A DNA stretch of 26,852 nucleotides from Gracilaria caudata (lineage: Eukaryota; Rhodophyta; Florideophyceae; Gracilariales; Gracilariaceae): contig JASCIV010000273.1 in NCBI GenBank assembly GCA_030374735.1, positions 1 through 26,852 on the forward strand, in the 5' to 3' direction. A program made the translations under genes and the position numbers. Shown here one piece after another: positions 9,400 through 18,805 of the stretch. Under the pieces are notes generated by a model. That model was not told where the DNA came from. It worked only from the letters and a program-made list of their open reading frames with translations, and made no database searches. Numbering within the stretch: the first letter of the stretch is position 1; the number at the start of each line of letters is the position of its first letter.

Positions 9400-11796
9400 A
9401 TGCGTTCCTATGTCGGCAGAACCGCCCTTCGCGGCGCCACACAGTTCCTTTCCGGCGGCACGTCTCGCAACGCCGTTTTGGTTGGTCGTACTGCCATTGC
9501 ATCCAAATCATTATGCACAAACACCTCACTTCAGAGCGATGGAACTCGAAGAACAGAGGACTTGCAGCAAATTTCTGCCAACGACAAGCTACAAATTGCC
9601 CCTGAGGTTGTCGCTGGTTCTACGACTCAGGACGAAGCCGTTGTTGAAATCATTTCAGACGAGGTGTCTGCTCCGTCCGCGCTAGCGGAAGAAGAGGGCG
9701 CGGATGCTGCGGAAGGCTTGATGGAACCCATGGGAGCAGAATTGGCGGAACCTCATGAACAGCCGGGATCTGCGGAACATGAGCTCCACCCCGATTCACG
9801 TCGCGACCCAGCCTCCTTCGCAGCCTCTCTCAAATCGTTGCTCCAAAAGAGCGCTATTCGCACTGCTTTATGGCAGTATGCGAACGCTATGAAGACATCA
9901 GATCGCTCTCAAATCAACAAAGAGGTTATGGGAGTGATGCTCCCAGTTTTAGCAAGAGCTGGCTGGGCCCCTACATCTCTCGACACTCTTAACCTGGCCA
10001 TTGAAAGGAAGTACGATCTTGGGACTGGCCTGTTTAACTGCGGCTTGCATGCTGTGTCGCGATCTGCTGAAACAGAGCCCATGCGGAAGATTATTGCAGC
10101 CATGTGGACGCTTCCAAAGGAATCTCATCCAAATGCCACTTCCTTTAACTATTTGATTGGCGCTCACATGTATCGCGGGCGGGTCGATGAGGCATTTAGC
10201 GTACTTAACGAAATGAAGGATCACCTTATATATCCTACTTTTGCTACATATCATGCCTTAATAACTGGTTGTCTTCGCCGTCGCGATTCTCAAAGAGCAT
10301 TTTCCACCATAATGGCGGTCGAGAAACAACGTTTTGACGTTAGTGCTATGACAGTTGCTCAAGTGCTTGTTTCCGCGTCGAACAATGATGATTTCGACAA
10401 TGTTAGGCAGCTCTTGACAAAGTTTGAGTCAGCACTCCCGAGATATATTTCAGAGGTGCATCGTATAGCGGAATCACGCGGTATTTACCGCATGGGTAAG
10501 CATACTCGTACCACGAAAGAGGAAAGATCTCGCATGAGAGGCATGCCCAAATTGGAGATCGGGGCCATATCAGCCGTGCTCCATTGCGCGTTTCGAGGTG
10601 GGCTTGCCGACGTTGCGTTACACGCATGGCAAATTATGGAAACCCACTACCCAGAGTTTCAACCTCCTCCTTCGCTTTGGTACTGCTTGATCGGCTCACT
10701 TGCTGGAAGCGGGGACCTTTCAACGGCTCTGGACGTGGTTGGAGTGATGCGAGAGAAGGGGTTGACTTGTTCGCTGCGAGACTTAGACATGGCGATGGTT
10801 CGTCCTATGGCATCGGATATACATAACGTTGATACTCAATACTACAGATTGGTCGACAGAGTGGAAGCCAGAAACCAAAATGTTGAGGGACATGGTGAAG
10901 GACACACCGAAGGCAGTGAGACGGGTCGGGAAGAACCGGACGCGCTCGAAGCTAGAGATTTGAAGGAAGCTGAGGGCGACACCATGGGGTTTGAAGAAAA
11001 CCAGGTAACCGAACAGGATCAAAGCCCGCATGAGCTTGAAGTAGAAGCTACAGAGCAGATCCCGCATGAGTCTGAAATGAAAGATACAGAGTCTCTTCAG
11101 GCTGTTTCGAAAGGGACAGAACTCGACGAGGCCTCAAAAGAATTTATTCGAACAAGATTGACACCAACCACAGTTGGTATTGATGAACTGAACTGTATAA
11201 TTTCTGCTTGTGCTGCGGCCCAAGACCTTGAACGAGCATTCCAAACTTACGATGAAATAGGATCCCGGTTTAAGACAGAGAAGAATATTGATACCTTCAA
11301 CGCTTTACTTGAAGGCTGTGTTCAAACAAGACACATTCGCGGTGGCATGAGGGTGTTGCAGGAAATGGAAACGAAAGGATTCGTTTTGAGTGGTCAAACT
11401 ATGCACCTAGCAGTGCGACTGATGATTCGAGGGGGCCAATCAGATAGAACAGTGGACATGATCGAAGAGGCTCATCGAGAAGGACATGAGGTGTTGCCTT
11501 CCACGTACCAGATGTTGATAAGAAATTTCTTGCGAAATGACAATGTTAAGCAAGCCCAGAGAGTGATGGAACTGGGTTACGAGGCGGGCCTCCAGGACAA
11601 GGCGTTGACAGGACGACTTGGTTACGATGCATTTGAGCAACTGAAGGGGAGGGCAAGGCGAAGTAGAAGAAGTGATGGGGCGGCGTCGTCGAACAGTGAG
11701 TTGGGGGAGGATCGGGTGGTGAGAGGAAGTGAAAGAGAGGGTATTGCTGACGATGGTGTAGATGAGGAGCACGGAGAGCAAGTACTGAAGCATTAG
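9400..11796 (+). CDS. Pentatricopeptide repeat (PPR) protein, probably mitochondrial
   Basis: An intronless frame of 798 residues. The N-terminus (about 1-45) is rich in Arg, Ala, Ser and Thr with almost no acids and looks like a mitochondrial presequence; it lacks the Phe motif seen in the plastid proteins of this window. Degenerate 35-residue helical repeats follow. The clearest are near 245-320 (FNYLIGAHMYRGRVDEAFSVLNEM, then TYHALITGCLRRRDSQRAF), near 385-465 (WYCLIGSLAGSGDLSTALDVVGVMREKG) and near 590-730 (DELNCIISACAAAQDLERAF, TFNALLEGCVQTRHIRGGMRVLQEME, TYQMLIRNFLRNDNVKQAQRVMELG). An acidic, Glu/His-rich insert without helix-repeat character (about 490-573) splits the repeat tracts, and the C-terminus is charged and low-complexity. 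PPR proteins bind organellar RNA for processing, stability or translation; the specific target cannot be deduced. Confidence 0.85.
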   Translation: MRSYVGRTALRGATQFLSGGTSRNAVLVGRTAIASKSLCTNTSLQSDGTRRTEDLQQISANDKLQIAPEVVAGSTTQDEAVVEIISDEVSAPSALAEEEGADAAEGLMEPMGAELAEPHEQPGSAEHELHPDSRRDPASFAASLKSLLQKSAIRTALWQYANAMKTSDRSQINKEVMGVMLPVLARAGWAPTSLDTLNLAIERKYDLGTGLFNCGLHAVSRSAETEPMRKIIAAMWTLPKESHPNATSFNYLIGAHMYRGRVDEAFSVLNEMKDHLIYPTFATYHALITGCLRRRDSQRAFSTIMAVEKQRFDVSAMTVAQVLVSASNNDDFDNVRQLLTKFESALPRYISEVHRIAESRGIYRMGKHTRTTKEERSRMRGMPKLEIGAISAVLHCAFRGGLADVALHAWQIMETHYPEFQPPPSLWYCLIGSLAGSGDLSTALDVVGVMREKGLTCSLRDLDMAMVRPMASDIHNVDTQYYRLVDRVEARNQNVEGHGEGHTEGSETGREEPDALEARDLKEAEGDTMGFEENQVTEQDQSPHELEVEATEQIPHESEMKDTESLQAVSKGTELDEASKEFIRTRLTPTTVGIDELNCIISACAAAQDLERAFQTYDEIGSRFKTEKNIDTFNALLEGCVQTRHIRGGMRVLQEMETKGFVLSGQTMHLAVRLMIRGGQSDRTVDMIEEAHREGHEVLPSTYQMLIRNFLRNDNVKQAQRVMELGYEAGLQDKALTGRLGYDAFEQLKGRARRSRRSDGAASSNSELGEDRVVRGSEREGIADDGVDEEHGEQVLKH

Positions 11797-11985
11797 AATG
11801 CAAGACGTCTACAGATGAGTAAATTGTGAGAGAAGGCGAAAGCATTGGGTAAAACATAGGTAGACAGACAATGAGCGTTGATGCACTGCCTGTGTTTAGT
11901 CGGGAAGCGAAACAAAAAAGAGCTAGTTGTTCATGAGAAGAACGGACGACGATGGGTTTCATTTTGAATGCCAGTTAAAAGCAGA

Positions 11986-12478
11986 CTAGGAGTTGGCGCG
12001 ATGAATGAAACGCGAAGACTTTGACATCTTCGCCTTGCGCCTAGCTGCAGCAGCTTTGCGAATACGCTTCTCGGTGTTGGTCTCAAAGTATCGTCTTCTC
12101 CTGAGCTCATAGAGATGCCCACTCTTTGTGACTTCCTTCTTGAATCGGCGCAACGCTGTTTTGCACACGCAAAGACACAGAGACAGAACGTTAGGGCAAA
12201 GAGCATTGGGTACGACGACTCGGCGACTCGACGATTCGGCGTTTCATATGTGTTGCAAGCTTACCTCCTTCGATGGGCTCGCTGTCGCCCACGACGACCG
12301 TGACCTCCATGCGAGGGCCGGAGAAGTGCGGCGGGAGCGCGGCTCTAGTCGGAAGAGGGGCGCCAAACGCCATACTCGAGAAGAACGGGGCGGGACGTGT
12401 TGGACAGAGAGCTCTAGCGGCTGGCGAAGCGGCTAGAGGCACTGCGGCGGTGGGGACGAAAGCGGTGCGCTTATTCAT
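11986..12478 (-). CDS. Bacterial-type small-subunit ribosomal protein bS21, organelle-targeted
   Basis: Two exons, 12478-12265 and 12155-11986, are joined over a 109-bp intron (GTAAGC...CAG) to give 127 residues. Residues 1 to about 57 form a transit peptide (Ala/Pro/Ser/Arg-rich, no acids) that begins MNKRTAFVP. The mature part starts near MEVTVVVGDSEPIEG and continues after the splice as ALRRFKKEVTKSGHLYELRRR, then YFETNTEKRIRKAAAARR, the complete bS21 fold with its basic tail. The splice restores E-G-A-L-R-R-F, matching the family exactly. The AFV motif near the N-terminus favours the plastid over the mitochondrion. It converges on the PPR gene (189 bp between stops) and is divergent from the PDZ gene. 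Confidence 0.88.
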
Positions 12479-13145
12479 CGCGCTCGGAGAATTGGGGCAA
12501 CAACGATGGGGAGAACTGCGGAGGACGGCGTCTCGACTGAGAAGCTCGAGCTGCGTGTCGGTTCGCGGCGGCTCGGGGGCTGTGCGGTGGGATCTGACCA
12601 TGTGCGTTGGGGGAGATCGAATGCCGATTTGAAGCCCGTTTGCCAGCGGCGACAACACGGACAATTAGGGAGCCATTCAGGAAACGACAGATGGCCAGCG
12701 AGAGATCTGCGGCAAAAACCAGCGTTTGGAGGAAAGGCGGTGTTTTTGCATACAACGGAGCGAGCGAGATGCGCTTGTCGGACGGCGATTGGATGGCGTT
12801 TGATCGGTGCTCAAAGCTTTTTTGTGGCTGATTGGATGACGTGAGGGCGCAGTCTGCCGGAAGTGTTGGAGTGTCTTGCGTCGGTTCATCTCGCTGTCGT
12901 TCTGTGCGGCTCTGCTTTGACCTGAAGTTGCTTTGGCTGTGGCCTGTAGCATCAGGCATATCCGGATATTCGCGTCTTCGCCGTTGACTGCAGTTCCATG
13001 ACTTGGGCGCCCGCGTCTCTTCGACGTAGTCGCAACGCGCAGCCGCATTGTCCTGTGCCCATTGAAGTTTGACCATTTATAACAGCTGCGCGCATTGTCT
13101 TCCCGCACTGCATTGGTATCGTGAAACAAGCGAGCACAGATCCAC
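12479..13145. promoter_or_regulatory. Divergent intergenic region between bS21 and PDZ genes
   Basis: About 670 bp, rich in G+C near the bS21 side. Long overlapping open frames occur on both strands but are mutual shadows with no family signal. The region probably holds a pair of promoters serving two plastid-protein genes, which could allow joint regulation. Confidence 0.4.
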
Positions 13146-13925
13146 ATGACGGCGTTTGTCAACGCCAGTGCAGTAGGCGCGTCTGCCTTGTTTCGCTCAC
13201 CCTGCACATCATTTCAAGGATGCAAACTGTACAACAGCTCCATCACCCAAGCCTCACGCCGCATTTCGCGTACGCGGCTGAGAATCACCCCTCAATGCAA
13301 TGATGCTTTCAACTACAACATCTATCAAGACGGAGAGGACCGGTCGAAACGCGTAGTGAACGATTCGGACCGTGCCGTAATCCTACAAAAGCCGTTGGGG
13401 CTCATTTTGGAAGAGGGGCAAGATGGAATGGTATTCGTGGCAAGTATGGATCCGGAGGGCAATGCGGCCGAATCTGGCGAAGTGAATGAGGGCGACGTGC
13501 TTGTCGCCGTTTCGGCCACTTTTGGTGATGAGGTGTGGTCTACGAGAGGCGTGGGTCTGGACAGAGTCATGAAGTCTATCCGCATTCGATCCGGAGATTT
13601 TGTCACGCTCGTTTTGGAAAGTCCTGACAAACTGTCCGAAATGAAGAGCAAAGCGGCCCAGTTGGCGACCAATCGAAGGACGGAAGCCCGAGAGAAGTTT
13701 GGTGAGCCTGAGGTGTTAGACCCTGTGTCATGGCAAAAAGTTGCACCGCAAACCACCGATATCTATGAGTATGGCGATCCGAAACAAGCTGAGATTGACG
13801 AGGCGCTCAAGAACAAGTTGAAAAGCGAAATCGCTGCACCTTATGAGCAAAACTGGATTCTTTGGGTGAGCGCGGGTATCCTCATTCTGGTCCTACTCAG
13901 TCTAGCGTTCGGATTAACAATGTAA
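13146..13925 (+). CDS. Plastid PDZ-domain protein with C-terminal membrane anchor
   Basis: A 259-residue intronless protein. The N-terminus MTAFVNASAV and the following Ser/Thr/Arg-rich, acid-poor stretch to about residue 50 form a plastid transit peptide with the AFV motif. A PDZ domain spans roughly 78-158: PLGLILEE provides the carboxylate-binding loop (GLIL at 85-88), followed by the typical A-A-E-S-G-x-V-x-x-G-D-V-L-V-A-V block and a final VTLVLES strand. A charged linker follows (160-235). One transmembrane helix lies at about 238-257, ending two residues from the C-terminus, so the PDZ part should face the stroma or another soluble side. No protease or other catalytic domain is present. 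It may act as a scaffold or assembly factor at the thylakoid or envelope; the function is not known from sequence. Confidence 0.8.
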   Translation: MTAFVNASAVGASALFRSPCTSFQGCKLYNSSITQASRRISRTRLRITPQCNDAFNYNIYQDGEDRSKRVVNDSDRAVILQKPLGLILEEGQDGMVFVASMDPEGNAAESGEVNEGDVLVAVSATFGDEVWSTRGVGLDRVMKSIRIRSGDFVTLVLESPDKLSEMKSKAAQLATNRRTEAREKFGEPEVLDPVSWQKVAPQTTDIYEYGDPKQAEIDEALKNKLKSEIAAPYEQNWILWVSAGILILVLLSLAFGLTM

Positions 13926-14647
13926 TTCCTTTTTTGTCACCATTCACCAAAGATGTATTTATTCCGCACACGCGTTCTACTGCACTCTTTTAAGTGTTCC
14001 TAAACTTGTCACTCTCCTGCGTAACACGTCTTTGTCATCTCAAACAACCGCGACTAAGGGTAAACAGACCAACCACCTCATCTGGGTGAACATCTATCTC
14101 TGTAAGATGCAACGCACCCACGAATACGACTACTTGTGACTCTAGCACCCTCCACAATGGAAGGGGTTCGGATTAAGGTGAAACCAGCAAAACACTGTGG
14201 CAGAGGGATCCAGAAGAATGCAGCGGCCTTGAATGTTTTCTTGACTCGTTATCAGCTGGAACCCTCTTGGTGAGCCGTAAGAAGCCGCTGAGCTGATGCC
14301 GAGTTCATTGTTAAAATTCACAAAACTGATGTTTCTTGTCGAGCCTCAGCAAGTTCAATTCAGAACGGCATATTTTCGAAGAGCACGTTGTGAGCCGAAT
14401 GGAGTCAGTTACCAATAAGATACAATGACAGACCACGCAACCAAGTGAAGTACCTTCGTAGCTCACTATCAGCCAGCGACGCCGCTTAGAGCATGGCGCC
14501 TCTTTTTGATCACTCAAAGAGTGGTTGCAGAAACGTTTGCCGCCAATCAAAAACTCTGCGCACAACACGGTCACTGTTCGTCAGTGTCCTTTGCGACATG
14601 AGAATGGAAGTTGAGCTATGTATTAATGATGTCACATAGAATGAAGC
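13926..14647. other. Convergent intergenic region
   Basis: Separates the PDZ gene stop from the transporter stop. The 87-residue minus frame at 14574-14311 has no family signal. Expected to contain two 3' UTRs; nothing else was recognised. Confidence 0.5.
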
Positions 14648-15715
14648 CTATTGAGGATGCTTGTCCGACTTCTCAACCGGCTGGTAAGTAGCGGGGCTCT
14701 TTCCAATGTTAAATGTGCCCATCGTTGCCCACTTATCCTTGATGAGACCATACCAGCAACACCCAGAGATGGCAATCAGACAACCCATCAGATTGACCCA
14801 GGTGACGGCATTCTTGAAAATGAGGATACTGACGCCAATGACGAGGACAGTCTTGATATTACCGGCCACGGTAACCGTAACTGATGAGGTTGCCTTGAGG
14901 ACAATGAACAGAGTGACATTCAAAATGTACGAGACAATACCACTGAAGAGAAGATACAGAAAGTCTCTTGAGGTTCTTTCGGGGCTCATAACCCATGTTA
15001 GCACTCCATCTTTCTCAAGGAACAGAACTACCGGCAGCAGAAGCGCTGCTGAAGGCGGAGCCATGTAGTACAGCAGATTAATACTATCCAGTTTGTAACG
15101 ACCCGCAAGCATTTGGGAGCTGAGAACAAATTTCAAACCGGTGAGGAAGCAGGCGGTAAGAGCTGCAAAGAAGCCGCCGAGATGGAACTCAAGCTCGGTT
15201 ACAGACGCAAGCGCGACACCACCACTGATGGGAATGAGCGCCATGAGAGCAGACGTGCGTAGTCTCGATCGGAACACTAGATACTGCAGCAAGGCGGTGC
15301 ATACAGGTGTTAGCGACTTGATAGTCTGCATGAACGACACCGGCACAAAGCGCAAACTGATGTTACCGAGACAGATATTGGTGCAGAAGACAACGGCGAT
15401 AACGAGGAGCTTGGAGTAATAGTCTACAGGATCGACACGAACTTTATCGACAATTCTTAGATAGTCGATTGTTAGATGCGCGAGTATGCTCTGTGTGACC
15501 ATGTGAATGAGAGTAAGACTCAAAGGATTGGTAAACTCCATAGTTTTGAAGATATACTTGTTGAACAAAACTGTAGTGCCATTCGCCATAAACCAGCAAA
15601 AAATGTAGAACAGAACCACATAAGGCGGTTTTCCAGATGACGGCGGGGCGATACCAGCATCAGATTTAGAAGGAGAGTCCTCCAGCTTTTCGGCTGCTAA
15701 CGATACAACCTTCAT
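14648..15715 (-). CDS. TPT/nucleotide-sugar transporter family protein
   Basis: A 355-residue protein with a short hydrophilic N-terminus, about ten hydrophobic segments and a polar C-terminal tail, the usual layout of the triose-phosphate translocator/drug-metabolite transporter superfamily. Family signatures are clear: NKYIFKTMEFTNPLSLTLIH in the first hairpin; then NISLRFVPVSFMQTIKSLTPV, corresponding to the conserved V-S-F-x-Q-x-x-K-x-x-x-P segment; then LIPISGGVALASVTELEFHLGGF; then the second-half repeat from TSSVTVTVAGNIKTVLVI, where the Lys typical of the family is present. No transit peptide is visible, so a Golgi or ER nucleotide-sugar transporter is more likely than a plastid phosphate translocator. 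The substrate cannot be read from sequence. In red algae such carriers would feed galactan synthesis (inference). It is divergent from the EGY gene. Confidence 0.88.
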   Translation of the reverse strand: MKVVSLAAEKLEDSPSKSDAGIAPPSSGKPPYVVLFYIFCWFMANGTTVLFNKYIFKTMEFTNPLSLTLIHMVTQSILAHLTIDYLRIVDKVRVDPVDYYSKLLVIAVVFCTNICLGNISLRFVPVSFMQTIKSLTPVCTALLQYLVFRSRLRTSALMALIPISGGVALASVTELEFHLGGFFAALTACFLTGLKFVLSSQMLAGRYKLDSINLLYYMAPPSAALLLPVVLFLEKDGVLTWVMSPERTSRDFLYLLFSGIVSYILNVTLFIVLKATSSVTVTVAGNIKTVLVIGVSILIFKNAVTWVNLMGCLIAISGCCWYGLIKDKWATMGTFNIGKSPATYQPVEKSDKHPQ

Positions 15716-16513
15716 TTTGGGAGTTGTGAAAAGGGGATGCCGCGCTCAGAGAGAAAGAGCTGACCGTGATAACAGCTGCTGCCGAGGAAGGAGAGCTGCT
15801 CCACTAGAAGAGGCGGGCGCTAAGAATGGTGCTGACGGCGGCTTCGCAGAATTCAGTTCCGATGATGTGCCCAATGAGGTGGCGGTCCTGAAGGGCGGCG
15901 TTGTTGTTCCTGTATACACGTGGCCACTGGGCGAACACATGGGGAAATTTCGGATTGATTGGCGCTGCGTTACGGGCGGCGATGACCACATCGTAGCGCA
16001 GCTGTGTAAGCACACCGTTGCTGCTCTCCTGCAGCCTGGGCAGCTCTGATTATTGACAGGATGTTGGTCGATAGAGAGGAGGATTGGTGGTCTGTGTCTC
16101 TTTGAGAGATGCAATGGCTGGATGGAGGCCAAGTGGGGGATTGACACGACTTCCCACCGAGCTGCGCAATGAGTTCGGAGTATGGATGATCATCTTTGTG
16201 TCGCATACCAGAAGTGTACAGAGTGCACAATGATGCCTACATGTAGGGAGGGGTTGAGGGATATGAGGCTAGCCCTCCCTAGTAGAGTTCTACCCTGGTA
16301 CAAGAGTTGGTATACAAGAATCCGAGAAAGAAGCAGGCACAAGTGCAGAGTTCCGCACCGATGGCAAATGGGATCTACTGTAAAGGCTTTCTCTGTAAGA
16401 AGAATCGCGAAACGCTGAAATTTGCGCGCACGGGAGCACCAAGAGAGAGAGCGCACTCAGCGGACGTTGCAGATACGGCAGCTGCCCAATGATCTCTTGC
16501 ACTCCAACCGGCG
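15716..16513. promoter_or_regulatory. Divergent intergenic region between transporter and EGY genes
   Basis: About 800 bp or more, depending on the EGY start. Overlapping frames on both strands (for example 15717-16049 plus, 16147-15746 minus) have no domain signal and opposing coding potential, so I treat the stretch as promoters and 5' leaders. Confidence 0.4.
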
Positions 16514-16657
16514 TTGAGCTTCACGTCATGCCCGAATCTCCCTCCCGTCGCACCAGCCGACACACCGAAACTTTCCAAACTCCGCTTGCCACGGTTCGCC
16601 GTCTGTGCGCGTCGTCCCGCCGAACGGATCAGTCTTCTTGCTTCCCAGCAATCCATA

Positions 16658-18352
16658 ATGCCCAACCTCCCGGCCTTTCTCAACGTTTCTCCGTTACATC
16701 ACAATGCCTGTCGCTTCCGTCGGAGCGTATGTCGTCCGATTCGCCCGCGCGCGTTTCGTTATGCGCCTGTCTGTGCCGCACAGGGAGAGACTACGCAATC
16801 ATCCCCCTCTCAAATTCCAAATGAAAGTGCAGAACCTCCCGTCCCCAAAATTACTCTCACGCCAGAAGAACGCAAAGAGAAGGCACGTCGAGCGCGTCTA
16901 GAGGCTGAGCGGTTAGAACTTATGGCTGCAAAAGCTCGTTTGGAGTTTGAGCGTGCCGAATTGCAGGCGGAGCGCAAGCGCCTGGAGTTGGATAAAATGA
17001 AAACTTTGAAGGATGCACATGATGCTTCTAAGGCTCCCCCATCCCCTGAGCTGCAAAATCCTTACGATCAAGAGAAACCGGAACACAACATCGAAAGGAA
17101 ACCTGTGTCCAATGCGCCGCCACCTCTTACGGCCGGTTCGCTATCCGAGATTCTGAGCGCTGAGTTTCCGCGCGTGTCTGAAAAGGATATAGAAACTATC
17201 AAAGAAAAGCTATGCGGGATGAAGACTTTCTTCGTCACCGAAGTGGACAGATCTCCGTTCGATGAACGCGTTGTATTCCGAGGAAACATGAGAGAAAGCG
17301 CCGATAAATTACTCGAACAACTAGAACAATTGGCCGAAAAGGAAGGCATATCAGAGCGAGTACGCCTTTTCTTGCTGTATGATCCAAAGGACTCCATGGA
17401 CGGCGATGATAGGCGACCTGTTTTGGTTGCGCTGCCAGCAGCAGCCAAACCTAACGAAACTAACACCTTTACCGCTCTCTTTGCCGTTGTCCTCGGCTTT
17501 GCTGCATGCTTCACCACCTTTTCGTATGGCATTGGCATTTTCGGTCTCACACCGGAAGTCATCACTGAGATTGCCAAGGGAAGCGTCGAAGATGCCTTGC
17601 TAACCCTTCCGGTATCTGTGGGTGCGATTGCCATTTCTGTCGTCCATGAGATTGGCCATCGAATAGCAGCCGCATTTCGTGGAATCAAGTTGGGTCTTCC
17701 CTTTTTCGTGCCAAGTCTGCAGATTGGTACTTATGGAACTGTTACTCCGTTGGAGAGCTACCCGCGATTGAGAAAGGATATGTTCGATTTCGCTATTGCA
17801 GGGCCTTTGGCGGGAACAATCGCAAGCTTTGCAGCTTTGGTGGCCGGTCTTGTGATTACTGGAAATGGGCAGATTGCAGACTGGTTTCCACAAATCCCGT
17901 CAAGTTTGTTTCATGCTTCGGTTCTTGTCGGTGCTGTAGCCGACCTCATTTTGCCGCCTGGGCTGAGAGAACAAGCTACTGTTGCTGTTCATCCCTTGAC
18001 TGTAATTGGTTACACCGGTTTGCTCGTTAATGCTCTGAACCTACTGCCTATCGGACGACTAGATGGTGGACGCATAGTCCAGGCGCTCTATGGTCGAGTA
18101 GTTGCTGGCAGGGCAACAGCTATTACATTATTACTACAGGGGCTTAGTTCTCTGGTGGGAAACTCTCCGTTGCTTTTGTTTTGGGGTCTCGTATGTGTGT
18201 TTCTGCAAAGAGAGAGTGACTATCCTTGCCAAAACGAAGTAATTGAACCGGATGGCACGCGTACCGCCATTGGATTGGCAACGCTTTGTTTCATGCTCCT
18301 TATTCTGATTCCATTTCCGGATCAGATTGGGGATATCCTTGGACAATACTAG
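16658..18352 (+). CDS. Plastid site-2 metalloprotease, EGY family
   Basis: An intramembrane zinc protease of the S2P/M50 family, EGY type, 564 residues from the ATG at 16658. An in-frame ATG at 16514 would add 48 residues. I prefer 16658 because it gives MPNLPAFLN, matching the Phe motif of the other plastid proteins here. A transit peptide is followed by a coiled-coil-like charged region (EERKEKARRARLEAERLEL...), a soluble GNxR-containing domain (FRGNMRESADKL) typical of EGY proteins, and then many transmembrane segments. Catalytic motifs are intact: HEIGH at 330-334 and N-L-L-P-I-G-R-L-D-G-G with Asp469, plus the PSLQIGTYGTVTPLESYP and FDFAIAGPLAGT blocks. Plant homologues act in thylakoids on chlorophyll and photosystem assembly. 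Confidence 0.9.
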   Translation: MPNLPAFLNVSPLHHNACRFRRSVCRPIRPRAFRYAPVCAAQGETTQSSPSQIPNESAEPPVPKITLTPEERKEKARRARLEAERLELMAAKARLEFERAELQAERKRLELDKMKTLKDAHDASKAPPSPELQNPYDQEKPEHNIERKPVSNAPPPLTAGSLSEILSAEFPRVSEKDIETIKEKLCGMKTFFVTEVDRSPFDERVVFRGNMRESADKLLEQLEQLAEKEGISERVRLFLLYDPKDSMDGDDRRPVLVALPAAAKPNETNTFTALFAVVLGFAACFTTFSYGIGIFGLTPEVITEIAKGSVEDALLTLPVSVGAIAISVVHEIGHRIAAAFRGIKLGLPFFVPSLQIGTYGTVTPLESYPRLRKDMFDFAIAGPLAGTIASFAALVAGLVITGNGQIADWFPQIPSSLFHASVLVGAVADLILPPGLREQATVAVHPLTVIGYTGLLVNALNLLPIGRLDGGRIVQALYGRVVAGRATAITLLLQGLSSLVGNSPLLLFWGLVCVFLQRESDYPCQNEVIEPDGTRTAIGLATLCFMLLILIPFPDQIGDILGQY

Positions 18353-18805
18353 ATATACTATCGGCAATTTACATATTGTCAACGGCATTAGCCATAAGGC
18401 TCACCAGAAACCTATATATGTTGCTTCGCAAGCTTCCTAGCGAGTAATTCGAGAGATCGACGAGTTGCATGGCTCCGCAGCCCTCATGCGGGATGAGTTC
18501 CATGATTTGCCTGCGCATCAATCTCGACAATACACCCCAAGAAAAGCGGTTGTACGGGAATTGGAAGTCTTCCCATCAGCTACTTGTATATACGAAGAGC
18601 TCCGATTTAAGATCCCGACTACCAGAGGCACGTGATTAAAAGGCATTCTCAGGAGGAGTTATAGGCGAATTCGTAACGTTCCGATGCTCATCGTCCCATC
18701 CGTCGTTCGGGCTGAAGTTGAGAGAGACAATGAACTTCAATTCGGGTTGTTATTGACACCGTTGGTTTACGTTCGATTAGACTATCGGAATATTGATTTC
18801 GATTC
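18353..18805. other. Convergent intergenic region
   Basis: About 450 bp between the EGY and USE1 stops, with no open frame of note and nothing else recognised beyond presumed 3' UTRs. Confidence 0.5.

Noticed and set aside
8943..9401. 152-codon minus-strand frame upstream of the PPR gene
   Set aside because: No domain or targeting signal, overlaps a plus-strand frame of similar length, and sits in the divergent promoter region.
12471..13207. Overlapping frames of 112-201 codons on both strands between bS21 and PDZ
   Set aside because: They are mutual shadows in G+C-rich DNA, with no recognisable family and none with a start context better than the others.
15717..16147. 110-codon plus and 133-codon minus frames upstream of the transporter
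   Set aside because: Opposite-strand overlap, low-complexity composition, no domains; most simply 5' leader and promoter.
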